Translations under genes and position numbers: made by a program | Shown: positions 48,888 through 59,766 of the stretch, piece after piece | How positions within the stretch are numbered: position 1 is the stretch's first letter | Layout: the number at the start of each line of letters is the position of its first letter | The notes under the pieces: generated by a model | Told to the model about the DNA's origin: nothing | What the model saw: the letters and a program-made list of their open reading frames with translations, nothing else | Databases searched by the model: none | From: Pseudorasbora parva | Taxonomy: Eukaryota; Chordata; Actinopteri; Cypriniformes; Gobionidae | Reading direction: 5' to 3' | DNA: 64,000 nt | NCBI RefSeq assembly: GCF_024679245.1 | Contig: NC_090180.1 | Location: 15,966,507 to 16,030,506 of the forward strand

Positions 48888-48965
48888 AGGCAAGTTTATT
48901 TATATAGCACATTTCATACACAATGGCAATTCAAAGTGCTTTACATAGAAAGGAATTAAAATAGG
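48888..48965. repeat. Fish repeat (AGGCAAGTTTATTTATATAGC)
   Basis: AAGGCAAGTTTATTTATATAGC, ACATTTCATACACAATGGCAA and TTCAAAGTGCTTTACATA are the well-known start of a widespread teleost interspersed repeat. Its class is not assigned. Confidence 0.65.
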
Positions 48966-49380
48966 GATAAAAAATGCATAAGAAAAAGAATACAATGTAA
49001 AGAGAATAAAAAAAAAATAGAATGATGATAACCAAAGAAAAGAACAAAGTGTAACAATATTGACTATGAGTTTAATGTCTCGGGGAATAATTAACTCAAA
49101 AGGGATTCAATATTCATGAAGTTAAAAATATAATTTGTTAGTCGTTCATTACGTTATTTAAATTTTCCGATAAGGAAAATGTTTAATTAAATATAAGTAA
49201 CCTTTACGGAATTGCTTGAAATTATCTTACTAAGTCTGTCCTGCAACTAGTTATAAACTTTCAAATCAATTCTCAATAAGGGATTACTGCTTTACGAGCG
49301 CATAATAAACATTAACTTTACTGATCAGGACAAATTCATATTTCATATGTTCGTACAGTTTATGTTCCTAAAATAGTAGC
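48966..49380. other. Left flank of the retrotransposon, unclassified
   Basis: AT-rich, no gene. It was continuous with 54851 onward before the insertion. Confidence 0.5.
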
Positions 49381-49385
49381 ATAAG

Positions 49386-49436
49386 TGTCAGGTCGCAGGT
49401 TCTTTCTCTTTCTCGATCGTCTCTCATTCTCATTTG

Positions 49437-49498
<62 letters not shown>

Positions 49499-49985
49499 GC
49501 ACACGCGCAGTCACACACATACTGTTTCTCTCTCTCTCTACCTGCACCTGTTAGTCATCGCAATCAGCGCTCCGCTGCCGTGCGATGACACCTGTTCCCA
49601 CTTTGGTGTGAGTGCTTACCCTTTATCTAGTGTTTGTTCTTGCTGGCCCTTGTTGGATCATTATTTCATGTCTTGCGTTACGACTGCTGCTATTTTCATG
49701 TCTGATAAGTTTGGAAGTTGTCTTGATTGTCTGTTTCAGCCTTGCGCCTAGGGTTTGCCTGAGTCCTGCATTTCTGACCTTCGTGGTCCCATACCTGGCT
49801 GTGACTTTCTCCCTAGCACTGCCTATCCCTCTGGGGTGTCCGGTCCTCTCAGCTCTTCTAGACCGGATCAGCTCCACGGTGTTCTGAGTTTGTTTCTTCT
49901 ACAGACTGCCTTGTTTAAGTCCTCATTAAAGACTGTTGTTTTCCTGTCAACTCTGCTCTTGGATCCATTATTTATCTCCGTGACA
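49386..49985 (+). repeat. 5' LTR
   Basis: It begins TGTCAGGTCG and ends CTCCGTGACA. A (CA)n tract lies at 49439-49495. A TATA-like CTTTATCTAG (49621-49630) sits about 25 nt upstream of the inferred transcript start at G49652, and ATTAAA (49923-49928) is a possible poly(A) signal. The inferred U3 is therefore 49386-49651. Confidence 0.92.
49652..49662 (+). promoter_or_regulatory. Inferred start of R / self-primer sequence
   Basis: GTTGGATCATT is the exact reverse complement of 49987-49997 just after the LTR. In Tf1 the first 11 nt of the transcript fold back as primer; the same length here marks the likely transcription start (T/G initiator context). The 3' LTR has the same sequence at 54512-54522. 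Confidence 0.65.
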
Positions 49986-49986
49986 G

Positions 49987-49997
49987 AATGATCCAAC
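49987..49997 (+). other. Primer binding site for self-priming (11 nt)
   Basis: AATGATCCAAC starts one base after the 5' LTR, where a primer binding site belongs, and pairs perfectly with 49652-49662. No obvious tRNA 3'-end complement is seen at this spot. The gag start codon (49988-49990) lies inside it. Confidence 0.65.
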
Positions 49998-50920
49998 CAC
50001 CCATGGATCCAGCAGAGGGGGAGCCCGTCCGATCTGCTGTCGAGTTCCAAGGAGCAATGCTCGGAAGACACGAGGAGGAGTTGGCTGCCGCTCACCAAGC
50101 AGTTAGGACTCTTTCTGATCAGGTCGCGGATCTTTCAGCCCGTTTCCTCCACTTTCACAAGGAATCAGCGGTGACGCTCAACCGACAGCTACCTTCAGAA
50201 CCGCGAGTCAACAATCCATCCTGTTATGCCGGTGAGCCCACTGAGTGCAGAGCCTTTCTCATACAATGTGAGGTTGTCTTTTCTCTGCAGCCCCAGACGT
50301 ATGCGGGGGATCAGGCTCGCATTGCATTTGTTCTCTCGCTTCTCACGGGGCGCGCACGCGAGTGGGGAACGTCTGTTTGGGAGGCTAAATCGGCGTGCTG
50401 CAGCCAGTACGGGCTCTTTAAGGACGAGATGATTAAGGTCTTTGATAGATCTGTCTTCGGCTGTGAGGCTTCACGGCTTCTTGCTGTTCTTCGTCAGGGC
50501 AGAAGGTCTGTGGCCGATTTCGCTATAGAATTCAGGACACTGGCAACTACTAGTGAGTGGAACGAACCTGCACTAACCGCTCGTTTTCTGGAGGGGTTAA
50601 ACCTGGACCTTAAGGAGGAGATTTACGCACGGGGGTTGCCGGCTCAGCTGGATCAGCTCATCGATCTGGCCATTCGCTTGGAGAGATGTTTCGAGCAGAG
50701 GCGACGGGTTCGCTCTTCTTATTCCAAGCCATTCGACGATTCCTTCTCCGCGGCTGTTCCCGTTCGCAACCATTCTGAGGCTGAGCCCATGCAAGTCGGG
50801 AGCATGCGAATCTCCGCAGAGGAACGACAACGGCGGATACTTAATCGTCTCTGCTTCTACTGTGGACGGGCTGGTCACGCGGTTGCATCGTGCCCGTTAA
50901 AAGCCAGAGCTCACCAGTAG
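49988..50920 (+). CDS. gag: Gag of the chromovirus-type retrotransposon
   Basis: The 310-aa structural protein would form the retrotransposon particle and package RNA. A helical N-terminus (about residues 15-55, coiled-coil-like) precedes the Ty3/Gypsy capsid region (about 70-215, with [19 protein letters not shown] and FAIEFRTLA), and one CCHC zinc knuckle closes the protein: C289, C292, H297, C302 ([14 protein letters not shown]). The ATG at 49988 falls within the primer site two bases after the LTR; the next in-frame ATG (at 50003) is an alternative. The frame is intact to the TAG at 50918-50920 and overlaps pol by up to 76 nt. Confidence 0.93.
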   Translation: MIQPPMDPAEGEPVRSAVEFQGAMLGRHEEELAAAHQAVRTLSDQVADLSARFLHFHKESAVTLNRQLPSEPRVNNPSCYAGEPTECRAFLIQCEVVFSLQPQTYAGDQARIAFVLSLLTGRAREWGTSVWEAKSACCSQYGLFKDEMIKVFDRSVFGCEASRLLAVLRQGRRSVADFAIEFRTLATTSEWNEPALTARFLEGLNLDLKEEIYARGLPAQLDQLIDLAIRLERCFEQRRRVRSSYSKPFDDSFSAAVPVRNHSEAEPMQVGSMRISAEERQRRILNRLCFYCGRAGHAVASCPLKARAHQ

Positions 50921-53900
50921 GCAGAGGAGTACTGGTGAGCGCTTCTGTCGTTTCTTCCTCACCCAGAGCTCGTACCATGATATCTGCTGTTCTCCGGTGG
51001 GCGGGCTCTTCAGCAGCTGCACCTGCCCTCCTCGACTCGGGGGCCGAGGGCAACTTCATTGACGAAGGATGGGCGTGTGAGCACAAGATTCCCTTGGTCA
51101 ACTTAACTGAGTGCACTACTGTATTTGGCCTGGACGGCAGAGAGCTTGCTTCGGTTCGCCGCGTCACCGTTCCGGTGAGTCTCACCGTCTCCGGCAACCA
51201 CCAAGAGACTATTTCTTTTTATGTTTTTCAGTCTCCCTATACCCCCATTGTTTTAGGGCATCCCTGGCTTGTCCATCATAATCCTCAGATTGACTGGGTT
51301 AAGGGGTCTATTCATAGTTGGAAGTTGTCTTGTCATGTAAATTGTTTGGTCTCTGCTGTTTCTGCCGTGTCTTCTGTTTCTGTCTTCCAGGAGGAGCCTG
51401 ATGACCTGTCTGGAGTCCCGGAGGAGTACCATGATCTGCGGGCGGTGTTCAGTCGTTCCCGGGCGGTTTCCTTGCCGCCTCACCGTCCTTATGACTGTGG
51501 GATCGAGCTTCTCCCTGGTACAGCGCCTCCTCGTGGTAGATTGTACTCCCTTTCGGTGCCTGAGCGGGAGGCTCTGGAGAAGTATCTCTCAGAGTCCCTC
51601 GACGCAGGGATAATTGTTCCTTCTTCGTCGCCTGCCGGTGCGGGGTTTTTCTTTGTAAAGAAGAAGGATGGTTCTTTGCGTCCCTGTATCGATTATCGAG
51701 GACTGAATGACATAACAGTCAAGAACCGATATCCCTTGCCTCTTATGTCGTCGGCCTTTGAGATCCTACAGGGCGCAAAGATATTCACGAAATTAGACTT
51801 GCGTAACGCCTACCATTTGGTGCGGATCAAGGAGGGAGACGAGTGGAAGACCGCGTTCAACACTCCTGTCGGGCACTTTGAGTATCGCGTCCTTCCTTTC
51901 GGGCTGGTCAACGCTCCCGCGGTTTTTCAAGCCCTAGTTAACGACGTCTTGCGTGACATGCTCAACGTTTTTGTATTTGTGTATCTGGATGACATTCTGA
52001 TTTTCTCTCCATCCCTCCAGGTTCACGTTCAACACGTTCGTCGTGTCCTGCAGCGCTTATTAGAGAACCGCCTATTCGTTAAGGCAGAGAAGTGCGTCTT
52101 TCACGCCCAATCGGTCACGTTTCTCGGTTCGGTGATCTCTACGGAGGGGATCAGCATGGACCCTAACAAGGTCCGTGCGGTTCTCGATTGGCCAGTTCCA
52201 GATTCACGTGTCGCCCTTCAGCGGTTTCTGGGATTTGCAAATTTTTATAGGCGCTTTATTCGAGGTTTTAGCCAGGTTGCCGCCCCCCTTACCGCCCTCA
52301 CCTCCTCCAAGGCCAGGTTTGCTTGGTCGGGGGCGGCTGAGGGGGCATTTAACCGTCTTAAGAACCTTTTTACCTCCGCGCCCATTTTGATCACCCCCGA
52401 CCCGAGGCGTCAGTTCATCGTCGAGGTCGATGCCTCCGACATTGGGGTGGGAGCTATCTTGTCGCAGCGTTCGGCCCAGGATGACAAGGTACATCCGTGT
52501 GCGTTCTACTCGCATCGTCTTTCACCCGCGGAGCAAAACTACGATGTGGGCAACCGAGAACTCTTAGCGATCCGTCTGGCACTGGGTGAGTGGCGACATT
52601 GGCTTGAAGGAGCCAGTGTACCATTCATAGTCTGGACGGATCATCGCAATCTAGAATATATCCGCTCGGCGAAACGCCTTAACGCCCGTCAAGCCCGCTG
52701 GGCATTGTTTTTCGATCGCTTTGACTTCTCTATTTCTTTTAGACCTGGTTCGAAGAACCTCAAACCCGACGCCCTTTCTCGCCAGTTCGGCTCATCAGAG
52801 GTTACCTCGACCATAGAGGGGATTTTGCCTCAGCGATGTGTGGTCGGGGGAGCCACCTGGGGAGTGGAGCAGATGGTTAAGCGTTCTCTCTCGCAGATTC
52901 CCAGACCGCCGTGCGCTCCGGATGGAACGTTATTCGTACCCAAAGACGCTCGTCCTACGGTTCTTCGTTGGGGGCATTCGTCGAAATTGGTCGCGCATCC
53001 CGGGGTTAGAGGAACTTTAGCGGCCATTCGTCAGAGATTTTGGTGGCCCACTCGTGAGCGCGATATCCGGCAGTTTGTAGCAGCTTGTTCTATTTGCGCC
53101 CAGACTAAGTCTAGCAATAGTCCTCCGGCGGGCCTTCTAAGACCTCTTCCTATTGCTTCTCGTCCCTGGTCTCACATCGCGTTGGATTTTGTTACCGGGT
53201 TGCCTTCGTCGGCGGGTAATACGGTCGTTCTCACCGTCGTAGATCGTTTTTCTAAAGCGGCACACTTTATCCCGCTTCCTAAACTACCGTCGGCTCTTGA
53301 GACCGCCCAGATTATGGTTAATCACGTGTTCAAGATCCATGGTCTTCCTTCGGACATTGTGTCTGACAGGGGACCCCAATTTACCTCCCAGGTCTGGAGG
53401 GAATTCTGTCGTCAGATAGGGGCTTCCCCCAGTCTGTCGTCAGGATTCCATCCGCAGACTAATGGGCAGGCCGAGAGGACCAATCAAATTCTTGGTCGCA
53501 TGCTACGCTGTCTCACGTCACAGAACCCGGCTTCTTGGTGTGATCAGCTCCCGTGGGCCGAATATGCTCACAATTCTCTTCCGTCGTCCGCTACTGGGTT
53601 GTCTCCGTTTGAGAGTTGCCTCGGTTACCAACCTCCCATTTTTCCGGCGCAGGAGACTCGGGCCTCGGTCCCGTCCATCGAGGCTTTTATTCAGAGATGT
53701 AAGCGAACCTGGAGGAGAGTGAGATCTGCATTATGTCATTCCAGGGCACATAACCGTCGAGCCGCTAATCGTCACCGTGTTAAGTCGCCAAGATATGTCT
53801 GTGGGCAGAAGGTGTGGCTTTCCACCCGCAACTTGCCTATTCAAGAGACGTCTCGTAAGCTAATGCCTCGGTTTATCGGGCCCTTTCCCGTGGTAAAGGT

Positions 53901-54240
53901 TATCAGTCCAGTCGCTGTTAAACTCAGGCTCTCCCGTCGGTTGTGTCGCGTTCATCCGGTTTTTCATGTGTCATGCATTAAACCGGTTATTCGTGCGCCC
54001 TCCCGTCCCTCCCTTCCTCCTCCTCCTATCGACGAGGAGGCCTCTATCTATAGGGTTCGCAAGCTCCTCGACGTCCGCACTAGGGGGCGTGGCCACCAGT
54101 TTTTGGTAGATTGGGAGGGGTACGGTCCTGAGGAGAGGCGGTGGATTCCGGCCCGGGACGTCCTGGATCGCTCGCTGATTGATGACTTCTACCGGTCTCG
54201 TCAGGCTCCTTCCTCGGGAGCGCCCGGTGGCGCTCGTTGA
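50845..54240 (+). CDS. pol: Pol polyprotein with C-terminal chromodomain
   Basis: The frame is open from just after a stop at 50842-50844 to 54240, in the -1 frame relative to gag. Numbering from the GTG at 50890: aspartic protease with D-S-G at 49-51; reverse transcriptase with YLDD at 365-368; RNase H with D514 ([16 protein letters not shown]) and the TDHRNLEYI block; integrase zinc finger ending C733/C736; integrase catalytic D766, D826, E862 (spacing DX59DX35E); a GPF motif near residue 998; and a chromodomain at about 1051-1105 ([20 protein letters not shown]). There is no ATG at the start, so expression needs -1 frameshifting in the 76-nt overlap (GTTAAAA at 50896-50902 is a weak candidate) or another recoding route. 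All catalytic residues are present, with no internal stop. Confidence 0.95.
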   Translation, partial: SSLLLLWTGWSRGCIVPVKSQSSPVGRGVLVSASVVSSSPRARTMISAVLRWAGSSAAAPALLDSGAEGNFIDEGWACEHKIPLVNLTECTTVFGLDGRELASVRRVTVPVSLTVSGNHQETISFYVFQSPYTPIVLGHPWLVHHNPQIDWVKGSIHSWKLSCHVNCLVSAVSAVSSVSVFQEEPDDLSGVPEEYHDLRAVFSRSRAVSLPPHRPYDCGIELLPGTAPPRGRLYSLSVPEREALEKYLSESLDAGIIVPSSSPAGAGFFFVKKKDGSLRPCIDYRGLNDITVKNRYPLPLMSSAFEILQGAKIFTKLDLRNAYHLVRIKEGDEWKTAFNTPVGHFEYRVLPFGLVNAPAVFQALVNDVLRDMLNVFVFVYLDDILIFSPSLQVHVQHVRRVLQRLLENRLFVKAEKCVFHAQSVTFLGSVISTEGISMDPNKVRAVLDWPVPDSRVALQRFLGFANFYRRFIRGFSQVAAPLTALTSSKARFAWSGAAEGAFNRLKNLFTSAPILITPDPRRQFIVEVDASDIGVGAILSQRSAQDDKVHPCAFYSHRLSPAEQNYDVGNRELLAIRLALGEWRHWLEGASVPFIVWTDHRNLEYIRSAKRLNARQARWALFFDRFDFSISFRPGSKNLKPDALSRQFGSSEVTSTIEGILPQRCVVGGATWGVEQMVKRSLSQIPRPPCAPDGTLFVPKDARPTVLRWGHSSKLVAHPGVRGTLAAIRQRFWWPTRERDIRQFVAACSICAQTKSSNSPPAGLLRPLPIASRPWSHIALDFVTGLPSSAGNTVVLTVVDRFSKAAHFIPLPKLPSALETAQIMVNHVFKIHGLPSDIVSDRGPQFTSQVWREFCRQIGASPSLSSGFHPQTNGQAERTNQILGRMLRCLTSQNPASWCDQLPWAEYAHNSLPSSATGLSPFESCLGYQPPIFPAQETRASVPSIEAFIQRCKRTWRRVRSALCHSRAHNRRAANRHRVKSPRYVCGQKVWLSTRNLPIQETSRKLMPRFIGPFPVVKVISPVAVKLRLSRRLCRVHPVFHVSCIKPVIRAPSRPSLPPPPIDEEASIYRVRKLLDVRTRGRGHQFLVDWEGYGPEERRWIPARDVLDRSLIDDFYRSRQAPSSGAPGGAR

Positions 54241-54251
54241 GAGAGGGGTAC
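54236..54251 (+). promoter_or_regulatory. Polypurine tract
   Basis: TTGAGAGAGGGGTAC directly precedes the 3' LTR and is the expected plus-strand priming site. Confidence 0.8.
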
Positions 54252-54302
54252 TGTCAGGTCGCAGGTTCTTTCTCTTTCTCGATCGTCTCTCATTCTCATT
54301 TG

Positions 54303-54358
<56 letters not shown>

Positions 54359-54845
54359 GCACACGCGCAGTCACACACATACTGTTTCTCTCTCTCTCTA
54401 CCTGCACCTGTTAGTCATCGCAATCAGCGCTCCGCTGCCGTGCGATGACACCTGTTCCCACTTTGGTGTGAGTGCTTACCCTTTATCTAGTGTTTGTTCT
54501 TGCTGGCCCTTGTTGGATCATTATTTCATGTCTTGCGTTACGACTGCTGCTATTTTCATGTCTGATAAGTTTGGAAGTTGTCTTGATTGTCTGTTTCAGC
54601 CTTGCGCCTAGGGTTTGCCTGAGTCCTGCATTTCTGACCTTCGTGGTCCCATACCTGGCTGTGACTTTCTCCCTAGCACTGCCTATCCCTCTGGGGTGTC
54701 CGGTCCTCTCAGCTCTTCTAGACCGGATCAGCTCCACGGTGTTCTGAGTTTGTTTCTTCTACAGACTGCCTTGTTTAAGTCCTCATTAAAGACTGTTGTT
54801 TTCCTGTCAACTCTGCTCTTGGATCCATTATTTATCTCCGTGACA
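54252..54845 (+). repeat. 3' LTR
   Basis: Identical to the 5' LTR except for a (CA)n tract shorter by about 6 bp. Ends TGACA followed by the target duplication ATAAG. Confidence 0.95.
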
Positions 54846-54850
54846 ATAAG

Positions 54851-55296
54851 GCAGCTTTAGGTAACGTTTGGATCGTAAGTTTCATTGACTTTGTGTATGT
54901 GGAAGAGTAACAGATTCAATTCAAAAATATCTTTTGGAAGTTTAATAAACACAGACTAAAAATAACACTACAATTCACACAGAAAGTACATACTAAATAT
55001 GCATAAAGAGAGTAGAAAAGATGATACCTAAAAGAAAAGAATGAAAAGAAACAAAAATAAAGAGAGAGAGAGAGAGAGAGACACTTCAGTTCGTTACACA
55101 GAGCCCTCGCGGAGTTAAACTCGTCCCAAACGGGAATAACACGACCTTTTTAACAGCAGTTTGGATTGTAGAAATACGAATGCTTGCTTTGGTTTTGACT
55201 TCTCGCGTGTGTGCGTGTATTCTGAGTTCAAATGTCCTGTGCGTCCGGTGGTTCTTTCCGAGGTCGGTTTGGTGTGGCGGGTCTCCTGGAAGTGCA
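54851..55296. other. Right flank of the retrotransposon, unclassified
   Basis: It contains an (AG)n tract at 55063-55081. No gene recognised. Confidence 0.45.
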
Positions 55297-55499
55297 CTGT
55301 AAAAAATCCAACTTGCATATTGTTAACTCAGTTTAAAATTGTATGTCAAGTGGACAAATTTTCATGCACAGTATTGAGTTTACTTATACAAACAATTTAA
55401 CTGCATGTTGATTACTACTTTGTCCAATGAATTCAAACAGTTAAGTTTAGAAAACGTCACATTTCGATTTCTAAATGAGATCGTTTAACTTCCTGTTAT

Positions 55500-55589
55500 T
55501 GCGCATGCGCAGTCTGTCGTCGCGGTAACTTGCACGGGGTTTCCCTCTTCAATCACGCTGACGAAGGGAGTGGATTTCGTCTGGTTGAG
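55500..55589 (+). promoter_or_regulatory. Putative promoter and non-coding exon 1
   Basis: GCGCATGCGCAG (55501-55512, an NRF1-like palindrome) lies upstream of a CpG-containing segment that ends GGTTGAG before GTAAGT, a near-perfect splice donor (intron begins 55590). No TATA box is obvious. The next good acceptor is ATTTTCATAG at 56970, seven bases before the transposase ATG. Confidence 0.55.
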
Positions 55590-56408
55590 GTAAGTTTGAT
55601 TTTAACGTTATTATTGAAATTAAGCTAAATAAATTTTACATTCAGATTATTAGTGCCATGTTATGTTGCTAAAAGTTTTTCAAAAGCTCAGACAGCGAGT
55701 TCAGCCGTCTTTATAGTTTAGCTGCCAACATTTGAAGGGTATCAAATAACGTTACACAGTCAGTGTGTCAATTACAACAACAAAATGTCTAACGTAACTT
55801 AGAAGTGGGTTTTTTGTTGTAGATGGTGTTATTTTTTTCATTAATGTTCATCCTTTTCGATTTTATTTCGATTATACTGTATTTTACTGTGTTTCAATTG
55901 CCATAAAACGTTATTGTGCCACATTTCATTCCCCTTTTAGCCTCTCAGCTGTCCTTAAAGCTGCACTATAACTGTTTTTGTGTTCAAAATTGATATAATG
56001 AGTGAGTACATCATGAATCCATTTTTCCAAACGGTGATTTTGTGTTGTCGGGTTTCGACAACCTATTACTACAGTACACTGAAGTGTTTATATTCGGATT
56101 AATATTATAGACTAGTCCTTACACAGCAGCGGAGTAGCCCAGTACGTTACTTGCGTGATTCGTCACATAAAAGGAGAGAAGTAGCTCCAGCTACAATGTT
56201 CTTCCGCAAGACACGTGCAGTTTTGTTAAGTGCTAAAACGCCACAAGTTACTCTAGCTTTAATGTAAAAATCAGTCAAATCATCTAAGTAATTGGTGGCA
56301 GTAATCGAATATATTTTTTATTGTCTGACAATAATTTGGATATTATTTAAGGAATTCAGGTTTTTTTAGTGCAGTATGTGCCACAGGCTCACGTTACCAT
56401 GCCATGTG

Positions 56409-56410
<2 letters not shown>

Positions 56411-56475
<65 letters not shown>
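56411..56475. repeat. (TA)n microsatellite
   Basis: About 32 TA units. Confidence 0.95.
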
Positions 56476-56478
<3 letters not shown>

Positions 56479-56654
56479 CACATAGTAAAACTTAACAATA
56501 ATGTCTCATTTGTAAATGTGTGTTAATGTATAAATTAACTAACAATGAGCAATACATTTGTTACAGTATTTATGAATCTTTGTTAATGTTGGTTAATAAA
56601 AATACAGCTGTTCACAATGAATTAACATTAAGATTCATAAATGCTATAGAAGTG

Positions 56655-56815
<161 letters not shown>

Positions 56816-56977
56816 TTTTGTGTCTAAGGCACATTTATAAAAGCTATTTAAATGTCCCAAATTAACTAATGCCTAATCCTGGCTTAATCTAAGCCTTGTC
56901 TGTGAACAAGGACATTCAACAAACAACAAACATTGCACATCTCAAACTGTTAATTTTTTTATTTTCATAGGTTTGGA

Positions 56978-59671
56978 ATGCAGTGCAAACTTTGCAAATT
57001 TGCCCACAGTAGCAGAGAGGTCCTCTTGAAACACTATAGGTTTCACCACTATCAAGGACGATCCTGGCAGCAGCCTTGCTTGTATACGGACTGCGTCTGC
57101 ACTTTCAAAACTGTAGGTGCGTTAAAGTCACATTTGACAAGAGCACACAAACTGACTGCTGCAGTTAAAGAGCACTTTCATTTTTCGTGTGAGTTATGTG
57201 ATTTTAAAGATGTTTGTCAGCCAGCTCAGTTTTTAAACCATATCAGAAATCATTTGAAGAAACATGACACAGTCAAATGTCCTTTTAAAGATTGCGAGCT
57301 GACAACCAATGTCCTTTCAACTTTTAGTAGTCACATAACTCGTAGACATAAGTCTCAAGGTTTCAAAGATTTTAGCTCTTCTGTTCGGACCTTTCAAACG
57401 GATGATTTGGAAAGCAATGAAGAGTCATGTTCGGAAGAGACTGGAGGTCCTATACCAAATCAACAGTCAAATGTTACAGATAGCACCATTTCTTTAACTT
57501 CTTCTGAACCTGAAAGTAGCTCATATTCAGAGCCTGTAGACTATACAGTGCTAGAGTGCAAGCTTGCATCATTGATACTTTATATGCAGACAATTTTGCA
57601 TGTTTCAAAAAGTGCAACTCAGGAGATATTAAGTTGGATGAGTGATATTGCTTCATTGTCTAAGTATGCAGCAAAACAATCGATCAGGGACATTTTAAGA
57701 AAATATGAAAGCCACATTGATGATTCACTGGCCGAGGAGCTTACTGAATTGATATCAGCAGAAGTGCTTAAAACAAACCCTGTTTTTACAGCCACTGCAA
57801 AGAAGGGTTCACTCTCAACAGACTACAGAAGGAATGCTTATTTTAAAGAGCATTTTCAAGTAATTGATCCTGTGGAGTACCGTTTTGATAGGATACACCA
57901 AAATACCTTTGTGTATGTCTCAGTGTTGAAAGTTCTTGAAGTGTTACTCAACAGAGCAGATGTCTTAGAAAGAGCAGTTTTTGTTGAGGATGGGATACCA
58001 GGGCAGTATACATCTACTCGTAGTGGGCAGTATTACAAAGAAAACCGACTTTTAGGTGTTCAAAGTGATTGCATTTCAGTGGGTATCTACATTGATGATT
58101 TTGAGGTTTGCAATCCTCTGGGAACTTCGAGAAAGATTCACAAGATCACAGCTGTTTATTGGGTACTTCTAAATTTGCCTGCCAAATTCCGTTCTACACT
58201 TCCCTCAATACAACTGGCTATACTTGGAAAAAGCAGTGATGTAAAAATTTTTGGCTATGACAAATTTTTCGATCCACTGTTAAAAGACATGAAAGACCTG
58301 GAGCAGCAAGGTGTGTTTGTTGAAGCCCTGAATGCACATCTTAGAGGAACGGTGTATTGTGTATGTGCTGACAATCTTGGGGCTCACAGTCTTGCTGGCT
58401 TTCAAGAAAGCTTTCAAGCTGAGAACCTGTGTAGATTTTGCCAAGTCAGCAAAGATGACATACAGACACAAGATGCTAGCTGTTTTCAGCTTCGAACCGT
58501 TGAACAACACAATTCAATTACAGATGAACTGAGAGACCACCATGAGCTTCAGAGCAGACTTGGTGTAAAAAAAGAATGTGTCCTCAGTAAGCACCTTTCT
58601 TTCTTTCACCCAATAACTGGGTTCCCGCCAGATGTCCTACATGACACATTGGAGGGAATTGTCCCATTTGAGTTATCAATTTGCTTGAAAGAACTCATCT
58701 CAAAAGGACATTTTACTCTTCATACTCTAAACAACTGTATTAAGTCCTTTCCTTACAAGGACTCAGACAGAGTGAACAGACCCCAAGTAATTTCCCAGTC
58801 CAGCTTTTCAAAGAAAACCATAGGTGGGAATGGGCATGAGAATTGGGCGTTGCTACGCTTATTACCATTAATGATTGGTAACCTTGTACCCAATTCTGAA
58901 CCTGCTTGGGAAATTTTGATGGACTTGAGAGAGATAGTGGAGTTGGTAATGTCAGGCCAGTTCTCAGAAGCAACCCTATGCTTTTTAGAACGCAAAATTT
59001 TAGAACACCGACAACTACGTAAAGACACGTTCCCAAACCTGAAATTGCGACCAAAACACCACTATGTGGAGCACTATCCGCACTTGATTCGCTGCTTTGG
59101 GCCATTAATTGAGCTCTGGACAATCAGATTTGAGGCCAAGCATAGCTATTTTAAAGGTGTGGTGAGTGACGTCCACAATTTCAGAAACATTCCACTCACC
59201 TTGGCAACCAAGCATCAGCTTATGATGGCCCATTTTCTCAATGGTCCAAGTCTCTTTTCATTACCCTTTTCTGTGCAGAAGGTCAAAACAGTAAGAACAT
59301 GTACATTAGAAGTGCTACATAAGACTGCACTTCAGAAAAAATACCCACACAAAGAAGTTTTGTCTTTCGCATCTGATGTACATCTGCATGGAGTTCACTT
59401 CAGTGAAGGCATGATTTTGTCCTCAGGTCAATGCAGTGGCTTGCCTGAATTCTTCAGAATTCTCAGTGTAATAGTGAATGCTAACAAAGTGTCCTTCCTT
59501 TGCAAAAGGCTTTCATCATGGTACATTGAACACTATAGGTGTTATGAGGTTTCTGAAACGAGTACAGTTGAAATACTTGATCCAGAGGACCTTAATGATC
59601 ACCAACCTCTCACCTCATATACAGTTCAGGGAAAGAACATGATTGTGCTAAAGAGGTTCCTTCTTCATTAA
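56978..59671 (+). CDS. EnSpm/CACTA-type transposase with four C2H2 fingers
   Basis: The intact 897-aa ORF sits in one exon (acceptor at 56970). Residues 1-132 hold four C2H2-type fingers, the first C3-C6-H19-H23, likely for binding the element's ends. An acidic Ser/Thr-rich linker (about 140-190) follows. The rest is laid out like the tnp2 transposase of CACTA elements: IDDFEVCNPLG (D373/D374) matching the DGFNPFG motif, NLP and a 'pall-length' region, CADNLGAHSLAG (D465) matching NDFPAYG, a following C-x2-C pair, FPPDVLHDTLEG with D-x2-H (552-555), and RFEAKHSYFK (E719) matching the FE-YMK motif. So a DDE-type triad D373 or D374, D465, E719 is plausible. These assignments are by eye. The protein would cut and paste the element. 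Open over 2.7 kb with no damage, hence young or under selection. An alternative is a domesticated host gene of this origin. Confidence 0.75.
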   Translation: MQCKLCKFAHSSREVLLKHYRFHHYQGRSWQQPCLYTDCVCTFKTVGALKSHLTRAHKLTAAVKEHFHFSCELCDFKDVCQPAQFLNHIRNHLKKHDTVKCPFKDCELTTNVLSTFSSHITRRHKSQGFKDFSSSVRTFQTDDLESNEESCSEETGGPIPNQQSNVTDSTISLTSSEPESSSYSEPVDYTVLECKLASLILYMQTILHVSKSATQEILSWMSDIASLSKYAAKQSIRDILRKYESHIDDSLAEELTELISAEVLKTNPVFTATAKKGSLSTDYRRNAYFKEHFQVIDPVEYRFDRIHQNTFVYVSVLKVLEVLLNRADVLERAVFVEDGIPGQYTSTRSGQYYKENRLLGVQSDCISVGIYIDDFEVCNPLGTSRKIHKITAVYWVLLNLPAKFRSTLPSIQLAILGKSSDVKIFGYDKFFDPLLKDMKDLEQQGVFVEALNAHLRGTVYCVCADNLGAHSLAGFQESFQAENLCRFCQVSKDDIQTQDASCFQLRTVEQHNSITDELRDHHELQSRLGVKKECVLSKHLSFFHPITGFPPDVLHDTLEGIVPFELSICLKELISKGHFTLHTLNNCIKSFPYKDSDRVNRPQVISQSSFSKKTIGGNGHENWALLRLLPLMIGNLVPNSEPAWEILMDLREIVELVMSGQFSEATLCFLERKILEHRQLRKDTFPNLKLRPKHHYVEHYPHLIRCFGPLIELWTIRFEAKHSYFKGVVSDVHNFRNIPLTLATKHQLMMAHFLNGPSLFSLPFSVQKVKTVRTCTLEVLHKTALQKKYPHKEVLSFASDVHLHGVHFSEGMILSSGQCSGLPEFFRILSVIVNANKVSFLCKRLSSWYIEHYRCYEVSETSTVEILDPEDLNDHQPLTSYTVQGKNMIVLKRFLLH

Positions 59672-59766
59672 TTGTTCTTCACATAGCCGCACGGTGTCTA
59701 TTATGATTGGGTCATTGTATTCTTATTTGAAATTTTACTTAATGGTAGTATTTGTCATGGGTTAAA

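Larger units (their letters stand above)
49386..54845 (+). mobile_element. Complete chromovirus-type Ty3/Gypsy LTR retrotransposon
   Basis: It is 5460 bp, flanked by the perfect 5-bp duplication ATAAG (49381-49385, 54846-54850). The order is LTR, 11-nt primer site, gag, pol (PR-RT-RH-IN-chromodomain), polypurine tract, LTR. The LTRs (49386-49985, 600 bp; 54252-54845, 594 bp) read identically base for base apart from about three CA units, so the insertion is recent. The layout and chromodomain place it with sushi/Tf1-type chromoviruses. It appears capable of autonomous transposition. No envelope gene. Base composition and CpG content are higher than in the surrounding AT-rich DNA. Confidence 0.96.

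Noticed and set aside
49612..49887. 91-aa hydrophobic ORF, duplicated at 54472
   Set aside because: It is LTR sequence; present in both LTRs only because they are identical, with no signs of a protein function.
49987..50010. A tRNA-complementary primer site (TGGATCCAG at about 50004)
   Set aside because: It lies too far from the LTR (almost 20 nt) and inside gag, whereas a perfect 11-nt self-complement sits directly after the LTR.
58740..59123. Minus-strand ORFs of 127 and 91 codons
   Set aside because: Shadows of the transposase ORF on the opposite strand.
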